This document shows positions 51,786 to 61,742 of a DNA stretch of 64,000 nucleotides, piece after piece. A program made the translations under genes and the position numbers. The notes below the pieces were generated by a model, which worked only from the letters and a program-made list of their open reading frames with translations, did no database searches and was not told the DNA's origin. Source of the DNA: Novosphingobium huizhouense (GTDB taxonomy: Bacteria > Pseudomonadota > Alphaproteobacteria > Sphingomonadales > Sphingomonadaceae); the NCBI RefSeq assembly GCF_020179475.1, contig NZ_JAILXZ010000001.1:868001-932000 (forward strand). The letters are read 5' to 3'. Positions within the stretch are counted from its first letter, which is position 1, and each line of letters starts with the position of its first letter.

Positions 51786-51821
51786 GGGGTGACGGCTCTT
51801 TTCGAGCCATCGCCCCTTTTT
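51786..51821 (+). terminator. Rho-independent terminator of the kinase-cheR operon
   Basis: GGGGTGACGGCTC, loop TTTTC, GAGCCATCGCCCC, then TTTTT. A 13-bp stem with one wobble and one mismatch, followed by a T-run, between convergent genes. Confidence 0.85.
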
Positions 51822-51823
51822 CG

Positions 51824-53143
51824 TCACAGGCTCCAGTACCGGACGCCCGACGGCAGCGCGCCGGGGTGGAGCAGCGACTTGACGTCGACCAGCACGCCAT
51901 CGGGGCGCAGCATCGCGGCGAGCCGTTCCACCGGCAGTTCGACGAAGGCCTTGTGCGAGACCGCCAGGATCAGCGCGTCGCATTCGGCCAGCGCGTCGAC
52001 CGGCGAAAGGGCGATGCCGAATTCGTGGCGCGCGGCGGCGGGATCGGCGAGCGGGTCGTGGACCAGCGGTTCGATCCCGAACTCGCGCAGTTCGCGCACG
52101 ATGTCCTCGACCTTGGAATTGCGGATGTCCGGCACGTTCTCCTTGAACGTCAGGCCGAGGATGCCGACCCGCGCCTGCGCCAGCGGACGCCCCGCGAGCG
52201 CCATCATCTTGACCGTGCGCTGCGCGACGTAGCTGCCCATGCCGTCGTTGATCCGGCGCCCGGCGAGGATCACCTGGGGATGGTAGCCGAGCTGCTCGGC
52301 CTTGGCGGTGAGGTAGTAGGGATCGACCCCAATGCAGTGGCCGCCGACGAGGCCGGGGTAGAAGCGCAGGAAGTTCCACTTGGTGCCGGCCGCGGCCAGC
52401 ACCTCGCTGGTGCGGATGCCGACGAGGTCGCAGATCTTCGAGATTTCGTTCATCAACGCGATGTTGATGTCGCGCTGGGTGTTCTCGATCACCTTCGAGG
52501 CTTCGGCGACCTTGATCGAGCTCGCCTTGTGGATCCCGGCGGTGACGACCGAGCCGTAGAGCGCGGCAAGCGTGTCGAGCGTTTCGGCGTCCTGGCCCGA
52601 GACGACCTTGACGATCTTCTCGAAGGGATGGTCCTTGTCGCCGGGATTGATGCGCTCGGGGCTGTAGCCGAGCTTGAAGTCGACGCCGCTGGAAAGGCCC
52701 GAGACCTGCTCGATGATCGGGGCGCAGACTTCCTCGGTGGCGCCGGGATAGACGGTCGATTCGAACACCACGATCGTGCCGCGCGCGCCCGAATCGCGCA
52801 GCACCTTGCCCACGGTGCGACAGGCGCCGTCGAGCGCGGAGAAATCGGGGCGGCGGCTCTCGTCGACGGGGGTGGGGACGGTGACGATGATCACCGGGCA
52901 TCCGGCGAGCGCCGAGGGATCGTCGGTGACCTCGAGCGCGCAGGCGGCCAGCTCCTCGGCCGTCACTTCGTTGGTGTAGTCGATCCCTTCGCGCAGCGTC
53001 GCGATGCGGTGCGCGCTGATGTCGAAGCCGACCACGCGATACTTGCGCGCGAAGCTGACCGCGAGGGGCAGGCCGACATAGCCGAGGCCGACGACACCGA
53101 TCGATTCGACGGGCTTGTTCACGAGACCCCGATTCCCCCTCAT
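51824..53143 (-). CDS. Nucleotide-sugar (UDP-N-acetylhexosamine) 6-dehydrogenase
   Basis: A 439-residue NAD enzyme of the UDP-glucose/UDP-GlcNAc dehydrogenase family. Rossmann start GVVGLGYVGLPLAVSF, TVPTPVDE, FESTVYPGATEEVCAP, and active-site Cys in VGGHCIGVDPYYL. Sequence like TviB/WbpO, which oxidise UDP-GlcNAc or UDP-GalNAc to uronates for capsule, Vi or O-antigen polysaccharide. Its ATG at 53143 has AAGGA 3 nt upstream. No other polysaccharide genes are close, so the pathway is not seen. Confidence 0.9.
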   Translation of the reverse strand: MRGNRGLVNKPVESIGVVGLGYVGLPLAVSFARKYRVVGFDISAHRIATLREGIDYTNEVTAEELAACALEVTDDPSALAGCPVIIVTVPTPVDESRRPDFSALDGACRTVGKVLRDSGARGTIVVFESTVYPGATEEVCAPIIEQVSGLSSGVDFKLGYSPERINPGDKDHPFEKIVKVVSGQDAETLDTLAALYGSVVTAGIHKASSIKVAEASKVIENTQRDINIALMNEISKICDLVGIRTSEVLAAAGTKWNFLRFYPGLVGGHCIGVDPYYLTAKAEQLGYHPQVILAGRRINDGMGSYVAQRTVKMMALAGRPLAQARVGILGLTFKENVPDIRNSKVEDIVRELREFGIEPLVHDPLADPAAARHEFGIALSPVDALAECDALILAVSHKAFVELPVERLAAMLRPDGVLVDVKSLLHPGALPSGVRYWSL

Positions 53144-53318
53144 TGGTCCTTGCCACGCTGTCTAGCGGATCAGGGCCCTGCCACGCCATTCCTTCGATAG
53201 CTTTAATCCGCGCCCCTTTGCCCAATCCGACCGAGGGACCGGGAAACATTTTTACGCAAGCATGGCCGCATCTTTTGGATTAAGGGCGCGGTGAATCGCT
53301 GATTGCAGGGAGATGACA

Positions 53319-54401
53319 ATGTCCGACACCGCCACGCTTTCCGCCCCGGAGGCTGTCGTCGCTCCTGCCGTGCGCGCCGCTGTCCGCAACGACTGGACGC
53401 GCGAGGAGATCGCGGCGCTGTTCGACCTGCCGTTCACCGAGCTGGTATTCCGCGCGGCCGAAGTTCATCGCGCGCACCACCGCGCGGGCGAGGTGCAGCT
53501 GTGCACGCTGCTGTCGATCAAGACCGGCGGCTGCCCCGAGGACTGCGGCTACTGCTCGCAGTCGGTCAAGGCCGACAGCGGCGTTGCGGCGACCAAGCTG
53601 ATGGACGTGCAGGCGGTGCTGCAGTCGGCGGCGCAGGCGCGCGACGCCGGTTCCAAGCGCTTCTGCATGGGCGCGGCCTGGCGCAACCCCAAGGACCGCG
53701 ACATGCCCGCGATCGTGGCGATGGTGAAGGGCGTGCGCGAGATGGGGATGGAGACCTGCATGACGCTGGGGATGCTGACCCCGGCGCAGGCCGAGCAACT
53801 CGCCGAGGCCGGGCTCGACTACTACAACCACAACATCGACACTTCGCCCGAACGCTATGGCGAGGTGATCACCACGCGCAGCTTCGCCGACCGTCTCGAC
53901 ACGCTGGCGACCGTGCGCAACGCCGGGATCAACGTCTGTTCGGGCGGCATCGTCGGGATGGGCGAGACCCGCGCCGACCGCGTCGGCTTCGTCCACGCGC
54001 TAGCGACGCTCGAGCAGCATCCCGAGAGCGTGCCGGTAAACGCGCTGGTGCCGATCAAGGGGACCGTGCTGGGCGACATGCTCGCCGACACGCCGCTCGC
54101 CAAGATCGACGACATCGAGTTCGTGCGCACGGTGGCAGTGGCGCGCATCACCATGCCGCTGTCGATGGTGCGCTTGTCGGCGGGCCGCGAGAGCATGAGC
54201 GAGGCGACGCAGGCCCTGTGCTTCATGGCCGGCGCCAATTCGATCTTCACCGGCGACAAGCTGCTCACCGCGGCCAATGCCGGCGACGACGCCGACGCCG
54301 CGATGTTCGCGCGCCTCGGCCTCAGGCCGATGGAAGGCGAGGAACCGCTGCGGGCGATCAAGCAGCAGGTCGGCGGCTGCTCGGGCGGATGCGCCGCATG
54401 A
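53319..54401 (+). CDS. bioB: Biotin synthase
   Basis: A 360-residue radical SAM enzyme converting dethiobiotin to biotin. The cluster motif is [11 protein letters not shown] at about residue 75, and the [2Fe-2S] region includes [20 protein letters not shown] and [13 protein letters not shown]. Start 53319 has AGGGAG at good spacing; ATG 53313 is in frame with poor spacing. First gene of bioBFDA, overlapping bioF by 4 bp. No BioR-type box was seen upstream. Confidence 0.95.
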   Translation: MSDTATLSAPEAVVAPAVRAAVRNDWTREEIAALFDLPFTELVFRAAEVHRAHHRAGEVQLCTLLSIKTGGCPEDCGYCSQSVKADSGVAATKLMDVQAVLQSAAQARDAGSKRFCMGAAWRNPKDRDMPAIVAMVKGVREMGMETCMTLGMLTPAQAEQLAEAGLDYYNHNIDTSPERYGEVITTRSFADRLDTLATVRNAGINVCSGGIVGMGETRADRVGFVHALATLEQHPESVPVNALVPIKGTVLGDMLADTPLAKIDDIEFVRTVAVARITMPLSMVRLSAGRESMSEATQALCFMAGANSIFTGDKLLTAANAGDDADAAMFARLGLRPMEGEEPLRAIKQQVGGCSGGCAA

Positions 54402-55561
54402 TCGTGCAGGAGGCCGGGGCGGAGACGCTTCCCGCCTCCGCCCTGTGGCAGGCGCACGAGGCCGACCTTGCCGCGCTCGGCGAACGCTCGCGGTTGCGCG
54501 CGCTGGCGCCGCGCAAGGGCATCGACTTTGCGTCGAACGACTATCTCGCGATGTCGTCCTCGCCACGCCTCGCCCAGGCCGTGCGCGACGCGATCGCGCG
54601 CGGCGTGCCGCTGGGTTCGGGCGGATCGCGCCTGCTGCGCGGCAACGATCCCGAGCACGAGGCGCTCGAAGCCGAAGCCGCGGCCTTCTTCGGCAGCGAG
54701 GCGGCGCTGTTCTTTTCGGCCGGCTATGCGGCCAATGCCGCGCTGCTTTCGACCCTGCCCCAGCGCGGCGACCTGATCGTCCACGACGAGCTGGTCCACG
54801 CCTCGATGCACGAAGGGTTGCGGCTGACGCGCGCGACCGCGGTATCGGCGCCGCACAACGATCCGCAAGGGTTCGACGAGGCAGCACGCGAATGGCGCGC
54901 GGCGGGCCACACCGGACGCATCTGGCTGGCGTTCGAGACGCTCTATTCGATGGACGGCGACATCGCCCCGATCGATGATTTCGCGGCCGTCGCGCAGCGC
55001 CACGACGCCATCATGTTCATCGACGAGGCGCATGCCACCGGCGTGTTCGGGCGCGACGGGCGCGGCGTTGCCGGGCACCTCGAGGGCCGGCCCGACACGA
55101 TCGTGCTGCGCACCTGCGGCAAGGCGCTGGGCTGCGAGGGCGCGCTGGTGCTGGGGCCGCGGGTGGTGCGCGACTTCCTGGTCAACCGCGGCCGTGCCTT
55201 CATCTTCTCGACCGCGCCTTCGCCGCTGGTCTGCGCCGCGGTGCGCGAGGCGATCCGCATGCTGCCCGGCGAGCCCGAGCGGCGCGCGCGGCTGGCGGCG
55301 CTGGTACGCCATGCCGAGGCCCGGCTCGCTCCGCTGGGCGTGGAGGCCAGCGGGTCGCAGATCCTGCCGCTGATCCTGCACGACGATGCGCGGACGATGG
55401 CGGTGGCCGAGCGGCTGCGGCTGGCCGGCTTCGACGTGCGCGGCATCCGCCCCCCGACGGTGCCGCAAGGGACCAGCCGGCTGCGCATCTCGCTGACGCT
55501 CAATGCAACAACGGACGATGTCGACGCGCTCGCGGCGACACTGGAGGAGGCCCTGACGTGA
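54398..55561 (+). CDS. bioF: 8-amino-7-oxononanoate synthase
   Basis: A 387-residue PLP enzyme joining pimeloyl-ACP/CoA and alanine. [33 protein letters not shown] (PLP Asp) and the Schiff-base Lys in [11 protein letters not shown] are as expected for BioF/alpha-oxoamine synthases. ATG 54398 shares ATGA with the bioB stop; an ATG nine bases earlier is in frame. It overlaps bioD by 4 bp. Confidence 0.93.
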   Translation: MIVQEAGAETLPASALWQAHEADLAALGERSRLRALAPRKGIDFASNDYLAMSSSPRLAQAVRDAIARGVPLGSGGSRLLRGNDPEHEALEAEAAAFFGSEAALFFSAGYAANAALLSTLPQRGDLIVHDELVHASMHEGLRLTRATAVSAPHNDPQGFDEAAREWRAAGHTGRIWLAFETLYSMDGDIAPIDDFAAVAQRHDAIMFIDEAHATGVFGRDGRGVAGHLEGRPDTIVLRTCGKALGCEGALVLGPRVVRDFLVNRGRAFIFSTAPSPLVCAAVREAIRMLPGEPERRARLAALVRHAEARLAPLGVEASGSQILPLILHDDARTMAVAERLRLAGFDVRGIRPPTVPQGTSRLRISLTLNATTDDVDALAATLEEALT

Positions 55562-56178
55562 CGCGCTTCGTGGTGACCGGAACCGATACGGGAATCGGCA
55601 AGACGGTGTTTTCGGCAGCCCTGACCGGGGCGATCGGCGCCCATTACTGGAAGCCGATCCAGTCGGGCCGCGACGACGGCGCAGACCACGACGCGGTGAT
55701 CGAGCTGGGCGGGGTTCCGGCGGAACGCGTGCTGCCCGAGGCCTATTTCCTCGAAACCCCGTGCTCGCCGCATCGCGCAGCCGAGATCGATGGCGTGGCG
55801 ATCGACCTTGCCCGGCTCGCGCTGCCCGAGGTCGCGCCGCTGGTCGTCGAAGGCGCGGGCGGCGCGCTGGTGCCGGTGACGCGCAGCACGACCTATGCCG
55901 ATGTCTTTGCCTGGTGGAACATCCCCGCGATCATCGTCGCGCGCACCAGCCTCGGCACGATCAATCACACCCTGATGACGATCGAGGCGCTGCGCGCGCG
56001 CGCCGTGCCGATCCACGGCGTCGCCTTCGTCGGCGACGAGGTGGCGGACAGCCAGGCGACGATCTGCGCGATGGGTGGCGTGCGGCAGCTCGGCCGGCTG
56101 CCGCGGCTCGAGACGCTGACGCGCGCCAGCCTCGCCGCCGCCTTTGCCGGGGCCTTCGCGCTCGCGGACTTTTCCTGA
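55558..56178 (+). CDS. bioD: Dethiobiotin synthetase
   Basis: A 206-residue ATP-dependent carboxylase. P-loop FVVTGTDTGIGKTVFSAAL, catalytic Lys in YWKPIQSG, and VEGAGGALVPV. It makes dethiobiotin from DAPA and CO2. Starts with GTG, whose last two bases open the bioF stop (GTGA overlap). The stop overlaps the bioA start (TGATG). Confidence 0.93.
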   Translation: MTRFVVTGTDTGIGKTVFSAALTGAIGAHYWKPIQSGRDDGADHDAVIELGGVPAERVLPEAYFLETPCSPHRAAEIDGVAIDLARLALPEVAPLVVEGAGGALVPVTRSTTYADVFAWWNIPAIIVARTSLGTINHTLMTIEALRARAVPIHGVAFVGDEVADSQATICAMGGVRQLGRLPRLETLTRASLAAAFAGAFALADFS

Positions 56179-57428
56179 TGGCCTCGCCGGTCTGGCATCC
56201 GTTCACCCAGCACGGGCTGCAGGAGCCGGTGCCGCTGGTCACCCACGCGCAGGGCGCAGCTCTCCACACCGCCGACGGGCGCCGGGTGATCGACGCGATC
56301 TCGAGCTGGTGGGTGACCACGCACGGCCATTGCCATCCGCGGATCATGGCCGCGGTGCGGGCGCAGACCGAGAAACTCGACCAGCTGATCTTCGCCGGCT
56401 GGACGCACGAGCCGGCCGAGCAGGTCGCCGCGGGCCTTGTCGAGATCATGCCGTGCGAGCTGACGCGGGTGTTCTTCTCGGACAGCGGCTCGACCTGCGT
56501 CGAAGTCGCGCTGAAGATGGCGCTGGGCTACTGGTCCAACCGCGGATCGGACCGGCAGCGCATTCTCGTGATGGAGCATAGCTACCACGGCGACACCATC
56601 GGCGCGATGTCGATCGGCGAGCGCGGCGTGTTCAACAAGCCCTACGAGCCGCTGCTGTTCGACGTCGGCACGATCCCGTTCCCCACCGGCGACGGCGCGG
56701 CGACGCTCGAGGCGCTGGAGACGGCGTGCCGGTCCGGCGCCGCAGCATTCATCGTCGAGCCGCTGCTGCTCGGCGCCGGGGGCATGCTGGTCTATTCGCC
56801 GGACCTGCTGCGCAGCATGGCCGAGATCTGCCGCCGCCACGACGTGCTGTTCATTGCCGACGAGGTGATGACCGGCTGGGGCCGCACCGGCACCCTGCTT
56901 GCCTGCGAGCAGGCGGGCGTGGTGCCCGACATCCTGTGCCTCGCCAAGGGGCTGACCGGCGGTTCGATGCCGCTGGCGGTGACGATGGCGCGCGAGGAGA
57001 TCTTCATGGCGCACTGGTCGACCGACCGCGCGAAGATGTTCTACCATTCGTCGAGCTATACCGCGAACCCGATCGCGTGCGCCGCGGCGGTCGCCAACCT
57101 CGCGATCTGGCGCGAGGAGCCGGTGCGCGAGCGCATCGCGGCGCTGGGCGCGCGCCAGCAGGCGATGCTCGACCGGCTGGCGCAGGTGCCGGGACTCGTC
57201 CGCCCGCGGCGCTGCGGCACGGTCGCGGCGATCGACGTCGAGGCGCGCGACGGCGGCTACCTCTCGAACCTCGCGCCCCGGCTGATGGCGCTGTTCCGCG
57301 AGGCGGACGTGCTGCTGCGCCCGCTGGGCAACACGATCTACGTGATGCCGCCGTACTGCCTCGACGAGGCCGACCACGCACAGATCGAGGCGGCGATCGT
57401 GCGCGGCGTGGAGGCGGTCAGGGCCTAG
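56178..57428 (+). CDS. bioA: Adenosylmethionine-8-amino-7-oxononanoate aminotransferase
   Basis: A 416-residue class III aminotransferase that uses SAM as amino donor to make DAPA. VWHPFTQ at the start, ISSWWVTTHGHCHP, SDSGSTCVEVALKM, FIADEVMTGWGRTG (PLP Asp) and CLAKGLTGGSMPL (PLP Lys) match BioA. It ends the bioBFDA operon. bioC/bioH (pimeloyl formation) are not in the window. Confidence 0.94.
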   Translation: MASPVWHPFTQHGLQEPVPLVTHAQGAALHTADGRRVIDAISSWWVTTHGHCHPRIMAAVRAQTEKLDQLIFAGWTHEPAEQVAAGLVEIMPCELTRVFFSDSGSTCVEVALKMALGYWSNRGSDRQRILVMEHSYHGDTIGAMSIGERGVFNKPYEPLLFDVGTIPFPTGDGAATLEALETACRSGAAAFIVEPLLLGAGGMLVYSPDLLRSMAEICRRHDVLFIADEVMTGWGRTGTLLACEQAGVVPDILCLAKGLTGGSMPLAVTMAREEIFMAHWSTDRAKMFYHSSSYTANPIACAAAVANLAIWREEPVRERIAALGARQQAMLDRLAQVPGLVRPRRCGTVAAIDVEARDGGYLSNLAPRLMALFREADVLLRPLGNTIYVMPPYCLDEADHAQIEAAIVRGVEAVRA

Positions 57429-57466
57429 CGCAGGCTGAGGGCCGGCGGGCGATCAGGGGAAGGCGA

Positions 57467-58150
57467 TCAGGGGCTGGCGGGCGCGGGTGCCGGCGTGCGG
57501 CGCACCGTCAGCACCTTGACCGGCTTCTCGATCATCTGGCCCTTGAGCCCGCCTTCGCCGGCGGTGGGCGAGATCGGCGCGTCCCAGATCCGGCGCACCA
57601 CGTCCATCCCTTCGACGACCTGGCCGAACACGGCATAGCCCGCCTGCGTCTCGGGATCGGTGGCCTGCGGATTGGCGTCGAGCCCGGTCATGTCCGAGAC
57701 CATGATCGAGAAGTCGGCCGTGGCCGTGCCCGGAGCGAAGCGCGCCATCGAGATCGCGCCCGCCTTGTGGGTGAGGCCGGTCTGGCTGGTCGGCTCGTGG
57801 GCGATGGGCTTGAGCACCTTGCGCGGATCACCGCGCAGCCCGGCCTGGATGAGGCCGTTGGGCGGCGTGCCCCAATCGAGGTGCATCGAGCGATAGAACG
57901 CGATCCCGTCGAAACGGCGCAGATCGACATAGCGCAGGAAATTGGCGGTGCTGACCGGCGCGTGCTTGCCGTCGAGGTCGATCACGATCGGGCCGAGCTC
58001 GGTGGTCAGGGTGACGCGGACCGTATCGGCGAGCGCGGCGGCCGGCGGGGGAACGGGCGGCGCGGCGGGGGCTCGTGGCGCTCCGCGCGGCGCGGCGGCG
58101 GTGGTCAGCAGGAGCAGGGGCAGGGCGGCGAGGACGATTCGGCGGTGCAT
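57467..58150 (-). CDS. Exported cyclophilin-type peptidyl-prolyl isomerase
   Basis: A 227-residue protein with a signal peptide (LLLLTTAAA) and a Pro/Ala-rich linker. The cyclophilin core has ELGPIVIDLDGKHAPVSTANF, then FDGIAFYRSMH (catalytic Arg), IQAGLRGDP, GAISMARFAPGTATADF and GYAVFGQVVEGMDVV. It catalyses proline isomerisation in periplasmic folding. It is on the minus strand, convergent with bioA and divergent from the chemoreceptor. Confidence 0.9.
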   Translation of the reverse strand: MHRRIVLAALPLLLLTTAAAPRGAPRAPAAPPVPPPAAALADTVRVTLTTELGPIVIDLDGKHAPVSTANFLRYVDLRRFDGIAFYRSMHLDWGTPPNGLIQAGLRGDPRKVLKPIAHEPTSQTGLTHKAGAISMARFAPGTATADFSIMVSDMTGLDANPQATDPETQAGYAVFGQVVEGMDVVRRIWDAPISPTAGEGGLKGQMIEKPVKVLTVRRTPAPAPASP

Positions 58151-58299
58151 GGCCGCAGTCTGCCGATCGCGCGGGGTTTGCCAAGGCTCCCGCGCAATTG
58201 GTTAATTCTGGACCAAGCAGAGTCCCGCAGTAGGGCGCTTACCGATCGCTGATCCGGCCCAGCCTACTGACAGCAAACGCTTTCGGGGCTGGAGACTGC

Positions 58300-60243
58300 A
58301 TGATTCGCTTTCATATTTCGGCCAAGCTCATCTCCGCCTTCGCGCTGCTTCTGGCGGTGATGACGGGCATGGGCCTTTTCGCGATCGACCAGATGGCCCA
58401 GGTCAACCAGGCCTCGACCGAGCTGCGCGGCCGCTGGCTGCCCGCCGCGCAGAACCTCGGCGACATCCACGCCTATATCTCCCAGTACCGGATCAAGCAG
58501 ACCGACCTCGTCGCCGCCCCTTCGGCGCGCACCGAAAAGCTGACGCGCAACGCCGAGGCGGTGATCGAGGGGCTGATCGCCGACTACGGCAAGCTCGGCA
58601 TCGGTGGCGACCAGAAGGCGGCGTTCGACCAGTTCGCCACCGCCTGGCAGGCCTATGCCGCGAAAAGCGAAGTCCTGCTGCAGAAGGCCCGCGCCGGCGA
58701 TCCCGCCGCCCGAGAGATGCTCGACGGCGAACTGCTCGATTCGTTCTATTCGCTCGAGGATTCGGTGCTCCAGGTCATCGACCTGAACAGCAAGGGCGCC
58801 TCGGCGGTGTCGGCGCACAGCGACGTGCTCTTCGCTCGCTCGCGCACGTTCATGTTCGCCGCGATCGGCGCGGGCCTTGCCAGCGCGATCGTGCTGCTGG
58901 TGCTGCTGATGCAGAACATCGCGCGACCGCTCAACCGGATGAGCGACGCGGTCGCGCGGCTGGTCGCCGGCGATCTCGCGGTCGCGCTCCCGGGGCTCGC
59001 CCGGAGCGACGAGATCGGCAACCTCGCGCGCGCGCTCGACCGGTTCAAGGACCTGTTCGCGACCGATCATGCCCGGGCCGAGGCCGACAAGGCCCGCGCC
59101 GCCGCCACCCAGACCACCATCGAAGCGATCGGCGGCGGGCTTTCGGCGCTCGCTTCGGGCGACCTGCAGTACCGCGTGCCCGAAAACGGCACGGGCGAAT
59201 TCGCCAAGCTCCATGCCGACTACAACGCCGCGGTTGCGGCGCTGTCGGGCGCGCTCGGCCAGATCGCCGATGGCTGCAACACGATCAAGCTCGGCACCAC
59301 CGAGATCGCCGCGGCGGCATCGGACCTGTCCGATCGCAGCGAGCAGCAGGCGACCTCGCTGGCCGAGACCGCGCGCACGCTCGCCGAATTCACCGGCACC
59401 GTGAAGATCACCGCGGACAACGCGCGCCAGACCAGCGGGCGCCTCGCGGTCGCGCGCGACACGGCCGGGCGGGTCGAGGACATCGCCCGCCGCGCGGTAG
59501 AGGCGATGCGCAGCATCGAAGGCTCGTCGCGGCAGATGGCGGAGATCGTCAACGTGATCGACGGCATCGCCTTCCAGACCAACCTGCTCGCGCTCAACGC
59601 CGGGGTCGAGGCAGCGCGCGCCGGGGAATCGGGCAAGGGCTTCGCGGTGGTCGCCAACGAAGTCCGCGCGCTCGCCCAGCGTTCGGCGGACGCGGCCAAG
59701 GACATCAAGGCGCTGATCGGCACCAGCACCGACCAGGTCGGCGGCGGCGTGTCGCTGGTCGAGAGCAGCGGCGACGCCCTGCGCCAGATCGTGACCGAGG
59801 TCGCCGCCGTCTCCAACCTCGTCGAGGAGATCGCCGAGGCGGCGGAGAAGCAGGCCAGCGGCATCTCGGAGATTTCGGCGATGGTCGCGGCGATGGATTC
59901 GTTCACCCAGCAGAACGCCGCGATGGTCGAGGAAACGTCGGCCGGCACGCGCAACCTCTCGGTCGAGACCGAGAGCCTCGTCGAGCAGGTCGCGCGGTTC
60001 CGCGTCGGCGCCGGCAGCGCGGCGCGCGGTTCGAGCGGGTTCCATTCCCCCGTCTCCCACTCTGCCGCCGCCCATTCTGGCGCCGTCCAGCCGTCCGTCG
60101 CCCACCCTGCGGTGTCGAACGACCACGAGGCCGAAGCCGCGCCCGCGCCGCGGGCTGTGGCTGCGCCCCGTGCCGCCCCCACGCCGGCCTTCACCGGCAA
60201 TGCCGCACACCAGCTCGATGCCGAGGACTGGTCGGAGTTCTGA
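58300..60243 (+). CDS. Methyl-accepting chemotaxis protein ending in a CheR/CheB tether-like motif
   Basis: A 647-residue receptor. TM1 is ~8-29, a ~155-residue helical periplasmic sensor follows, TM2 is ~185-207, HAMP ~208-262, and the cytoplasmic hairpin carries the conserved tip [25 protein letters not shown] (core [18 protein letters not shown]) near residues 424-450. A low-complexity linker (His/Ala/Pro-rich, ~560-635) leads to the C-terminal DAEDWSEF, which fits the x-aromatic-x2-aromatic tether bound by CheR or CheB. TGGAG lies before the ATG. Ligand unknown. No other chemotaxis genes are near, except cheR at 49080. Confidence 0.92.
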   Translation: MIRFHISAKLISAFALLLAVMTGMGLFAIDQMAQVNQASTELRGRWLPAAQNLGDIHAYISQYRIKQTDLVAAPSARTEKLTRNAEAVIEGLIADYGKLGIGGDQKAAFDQFATAWQAYAAKSEVLLQKARAGDPAAREMLDGELLDSFYSLEDSVLQVIDLNSKGASAVSAHSDVLFARSRTFMFAAIGAGLASAIVLLVLLMQNIARPLNRMSDAVARLVAGDLAVALPGLARSDEIGNLARALDRFKDLFATDHARAEADKARAAATQTTIEAIGGGLSALASGDLQYRVPENGTGEFAKLHADYNAAVAALSGALGQIADGCNTIKLGTTEIAAAASDLSDRSEQQATSLAETARTLAEFTGTVKITADNARQTSGRLAVARDTAGRVEDIARRAVEAMRSIEGSSRQMAEIVNVIDGIAFQTNLLALNAGVEAARAGESGKGFAVVANEVRALAQRSADAAKDIKALIGTSTDQVGGGVSLVESSGDALRQIVTEVAAVSNLVEEIAEAAEKQASGISEISAMVAAMDSFTQQNAAMVEETSAGTRNLSVETESLVEQVARFRVGAGSAARGSSGFHSPVSHSAAAHSGAVQPSVAHPAVSNDHEAEAAPAPRAVAAPRAAPTPAFTGNAAHQLDAEDWSEF

Positions 60244-60315
60244 ACTTTCCGTCGCTCCCGTCCCGCTCCGTTCCTTTCGTCCCCGCCCACTTCGTCACAC
60301 TCGAGGAAATCGACC

Positions 60316-60666
60316 ATGATCGGAAAGACCAACAAGATGATCGGCGCGGCGCTCGTCGCCTGCGCGCTGTTCCCGCTTCCCGCCGCCGCGCAGCCGGCCG
60401 CCTGGATCGCGCAGGTCGCGCGCGCGATCGCGGCCAAGCAGACTTACCCCCGCACCGCGCAGATGCGCGGCGAGGAAGGCACCGCCAAGGTGAAGGTCTT
60501 CGTCTCCGCTGCCGGCGCCGTCGAAAAGACCGAACTCGTCGCGGCGTCGGGCTCGGCCACGCTCGACCGCGAGGCGCTTGCTCTCCCGGCGCGCGCCGGC
60601 ACGCTGCCGCCGCCCCCGGGCGGCGCCACCGCGGTGACCGTGCCGATCACCTGGAAGCTGCTCTGA
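60316..60666 (+). CDS. Small exported TonB C-terminal-domain protein
   Basis: A 116-residue protein. Signal peptide MIGKTNKMIGAALVACALF ending near PAAAQ, then one TonB_C domain (AAKQTYPRTAQMRGEEGTAKVKVFV, core YPRTAQMRGEEGTAKVKV, and AASGSATLDREAL). A full TonB has an N-terminal membrane anchor and Pro-rich rod; this one has only the terminal domain, so it may be a periplasmic adaptor. GAGGAAA precedes the ATG. It follows the chemoreceptor by 72 bp. Confidence 0.85.
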   Translation: MIGKTNKMIGAALVACALFPLPAAAQPAAWIAQVARAIAAKQTYPRTAQMRGEEGTAKVKVFVSAAGAVEKTELVAASGSATLDREALALPARAGTLPPPPGGATAVTVPITWKLL

Positions 60667-60687
60667 TTCCCCGGCCCTGCGGTCGGC

Positions 60688-61728
60688 CTAGTCCGGCCGC
60701 AGCACCATCTTGAGCGCGCCCGCCTCGCGCGCCTCGAACATGCGGTAGGCTTCCGCCCCCTGCGACAGCGGGAGACGGTGGCTGATGTAGCGTTCGGGGC
60801 GCAGCCGGCCCGCCTGGACCAGCGCGAACAGCGCGGGCAGTTCCTCGGGCACCGAACAGGTGCCGGTGCGGAAGGTGAGCCCGGCAGCGAAGGCCCGCTC
60901 GAGCGGGAAGGCGAAGCGCCGCGATTGCTGCACTCCGATCACCGAGACCGTGCCGCGCGGGCGCACCAGCCGCAGCGCGAAATCGACCGTCGCGTCGGCG
61001 CCGACGACCTCGACCGCGCAGTCGAGCTTGCGGCCGTGCGTATCCGCCTTGATCCGCTCCATCGCCTCGTCGGGATGGAGCGCGATCGCGCCGGCTTCCT
61101 GGGCGAGCTTGCGCCGCTCGGCGATCGGGTCGATCGCATAGACCACGTGCGCGCCCATGACGAAGGCGCTGTCCACCACCATCAGGCCGATCGGCCCCAG
61201 CCCGACGACCGCGACGCTCGATCCCGGCGCGATGTCGGCCATGCGCGCGCCGTACCAGGCGGTCGCCATCGCGTCGGTCATCATCAGCGCCTGTTCGGTG
61301 TCGATGCCCTCGGGGATCTTCACCGCGTTCATGTCGGCAGCGGGGACGCGCACCGCCTCGGCCTGCGAGCCCTGGAGCTTGGCGGACAGGCCGTAGCAGC
61401 CCGACTGGCCATTCTCGCACAAGTTGACCACGCCCGACAGACAGGCGCGGCAGGCGCCGCAGCCGACCGCGGCGGGGATCATCACCTTGTCGCCGCTCTT
61501 GAGGCGATGGACGCCGCGGCCCACTTCGACCACTTCGCCGACCGCCTCGTGCCCGACGCAGAAGCCCGTGTCCTCGGAGAAGCCATGGCCGTGGTAGATG
61601 TGCAGGTCCGAGCCGCAGATCGAGCAGGCGTCGACCTTGACGATCACGTCGCGGTCGGATTCGAGCACGGGATCGTCCATGCTCTCGTGGCGGATATCGC
61701 GGGTGCCGTAGTAGCGCAGCGCCTTCAT
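60688..61728 (-). CDS. Zinc-dependent medium-chain alcohol dehydrogenase
   Basis: A 346-residue MDR enzyme. Catalytic Zn ligands Cys and His in SICGSDLH and GHEAVGEV, structural Zn Cys cluster in GCGACRACLSGVVNLC, NAD motif VVGLGPIGLMVV. It oxidises an alcohol to aldehyde or ketone. Minus-strand neighbour of an acyl-CoA synthetase (14-bp gap), so it likely works in the same degradation pathway. Start 61728 by the canonical MKALRYYG beginning. Confidence 0.9.
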   Translation of the reverse strand: MKALRYYGTRDIRHESMDDPVLESDRDVIVKVDACSICGSDLHIYHGHGFSEDTGFCVGHEAVGEVVEVGRGVHRLKSGDKVMIPAAVGCGACRACLSGVVNLCENGQSGCYGLSAKLQGSQAEAVRVPAADMNAVKIPEGIDTEQALMMTDAMATAWYGARMADIAPGSSVAVVGLGPIGLMVVDSAFVMGAHVVYAIDPIAERRKLAQEAGAIALHPDEAMERIKADTHGRKLDCAVEVVGADATVDFALRLVRPRGTVSVIGVQQSRRFAFPLERAFAAGLTFRTGTCSVPEELPALFALVQAGRLRPERYISHRLPLSQGAEAYRMFEAREAGALKMVLRPD

Positions 61729-61742
61729 CGTGTCCGTTTCCC

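Noticed and set aside
53144..53318. BioR or BirA operator or riboswitch upstream of bioB
   Set aside because: No TTATCTATAA-like BioR box or biotin-type element was seen in the 175 bp.
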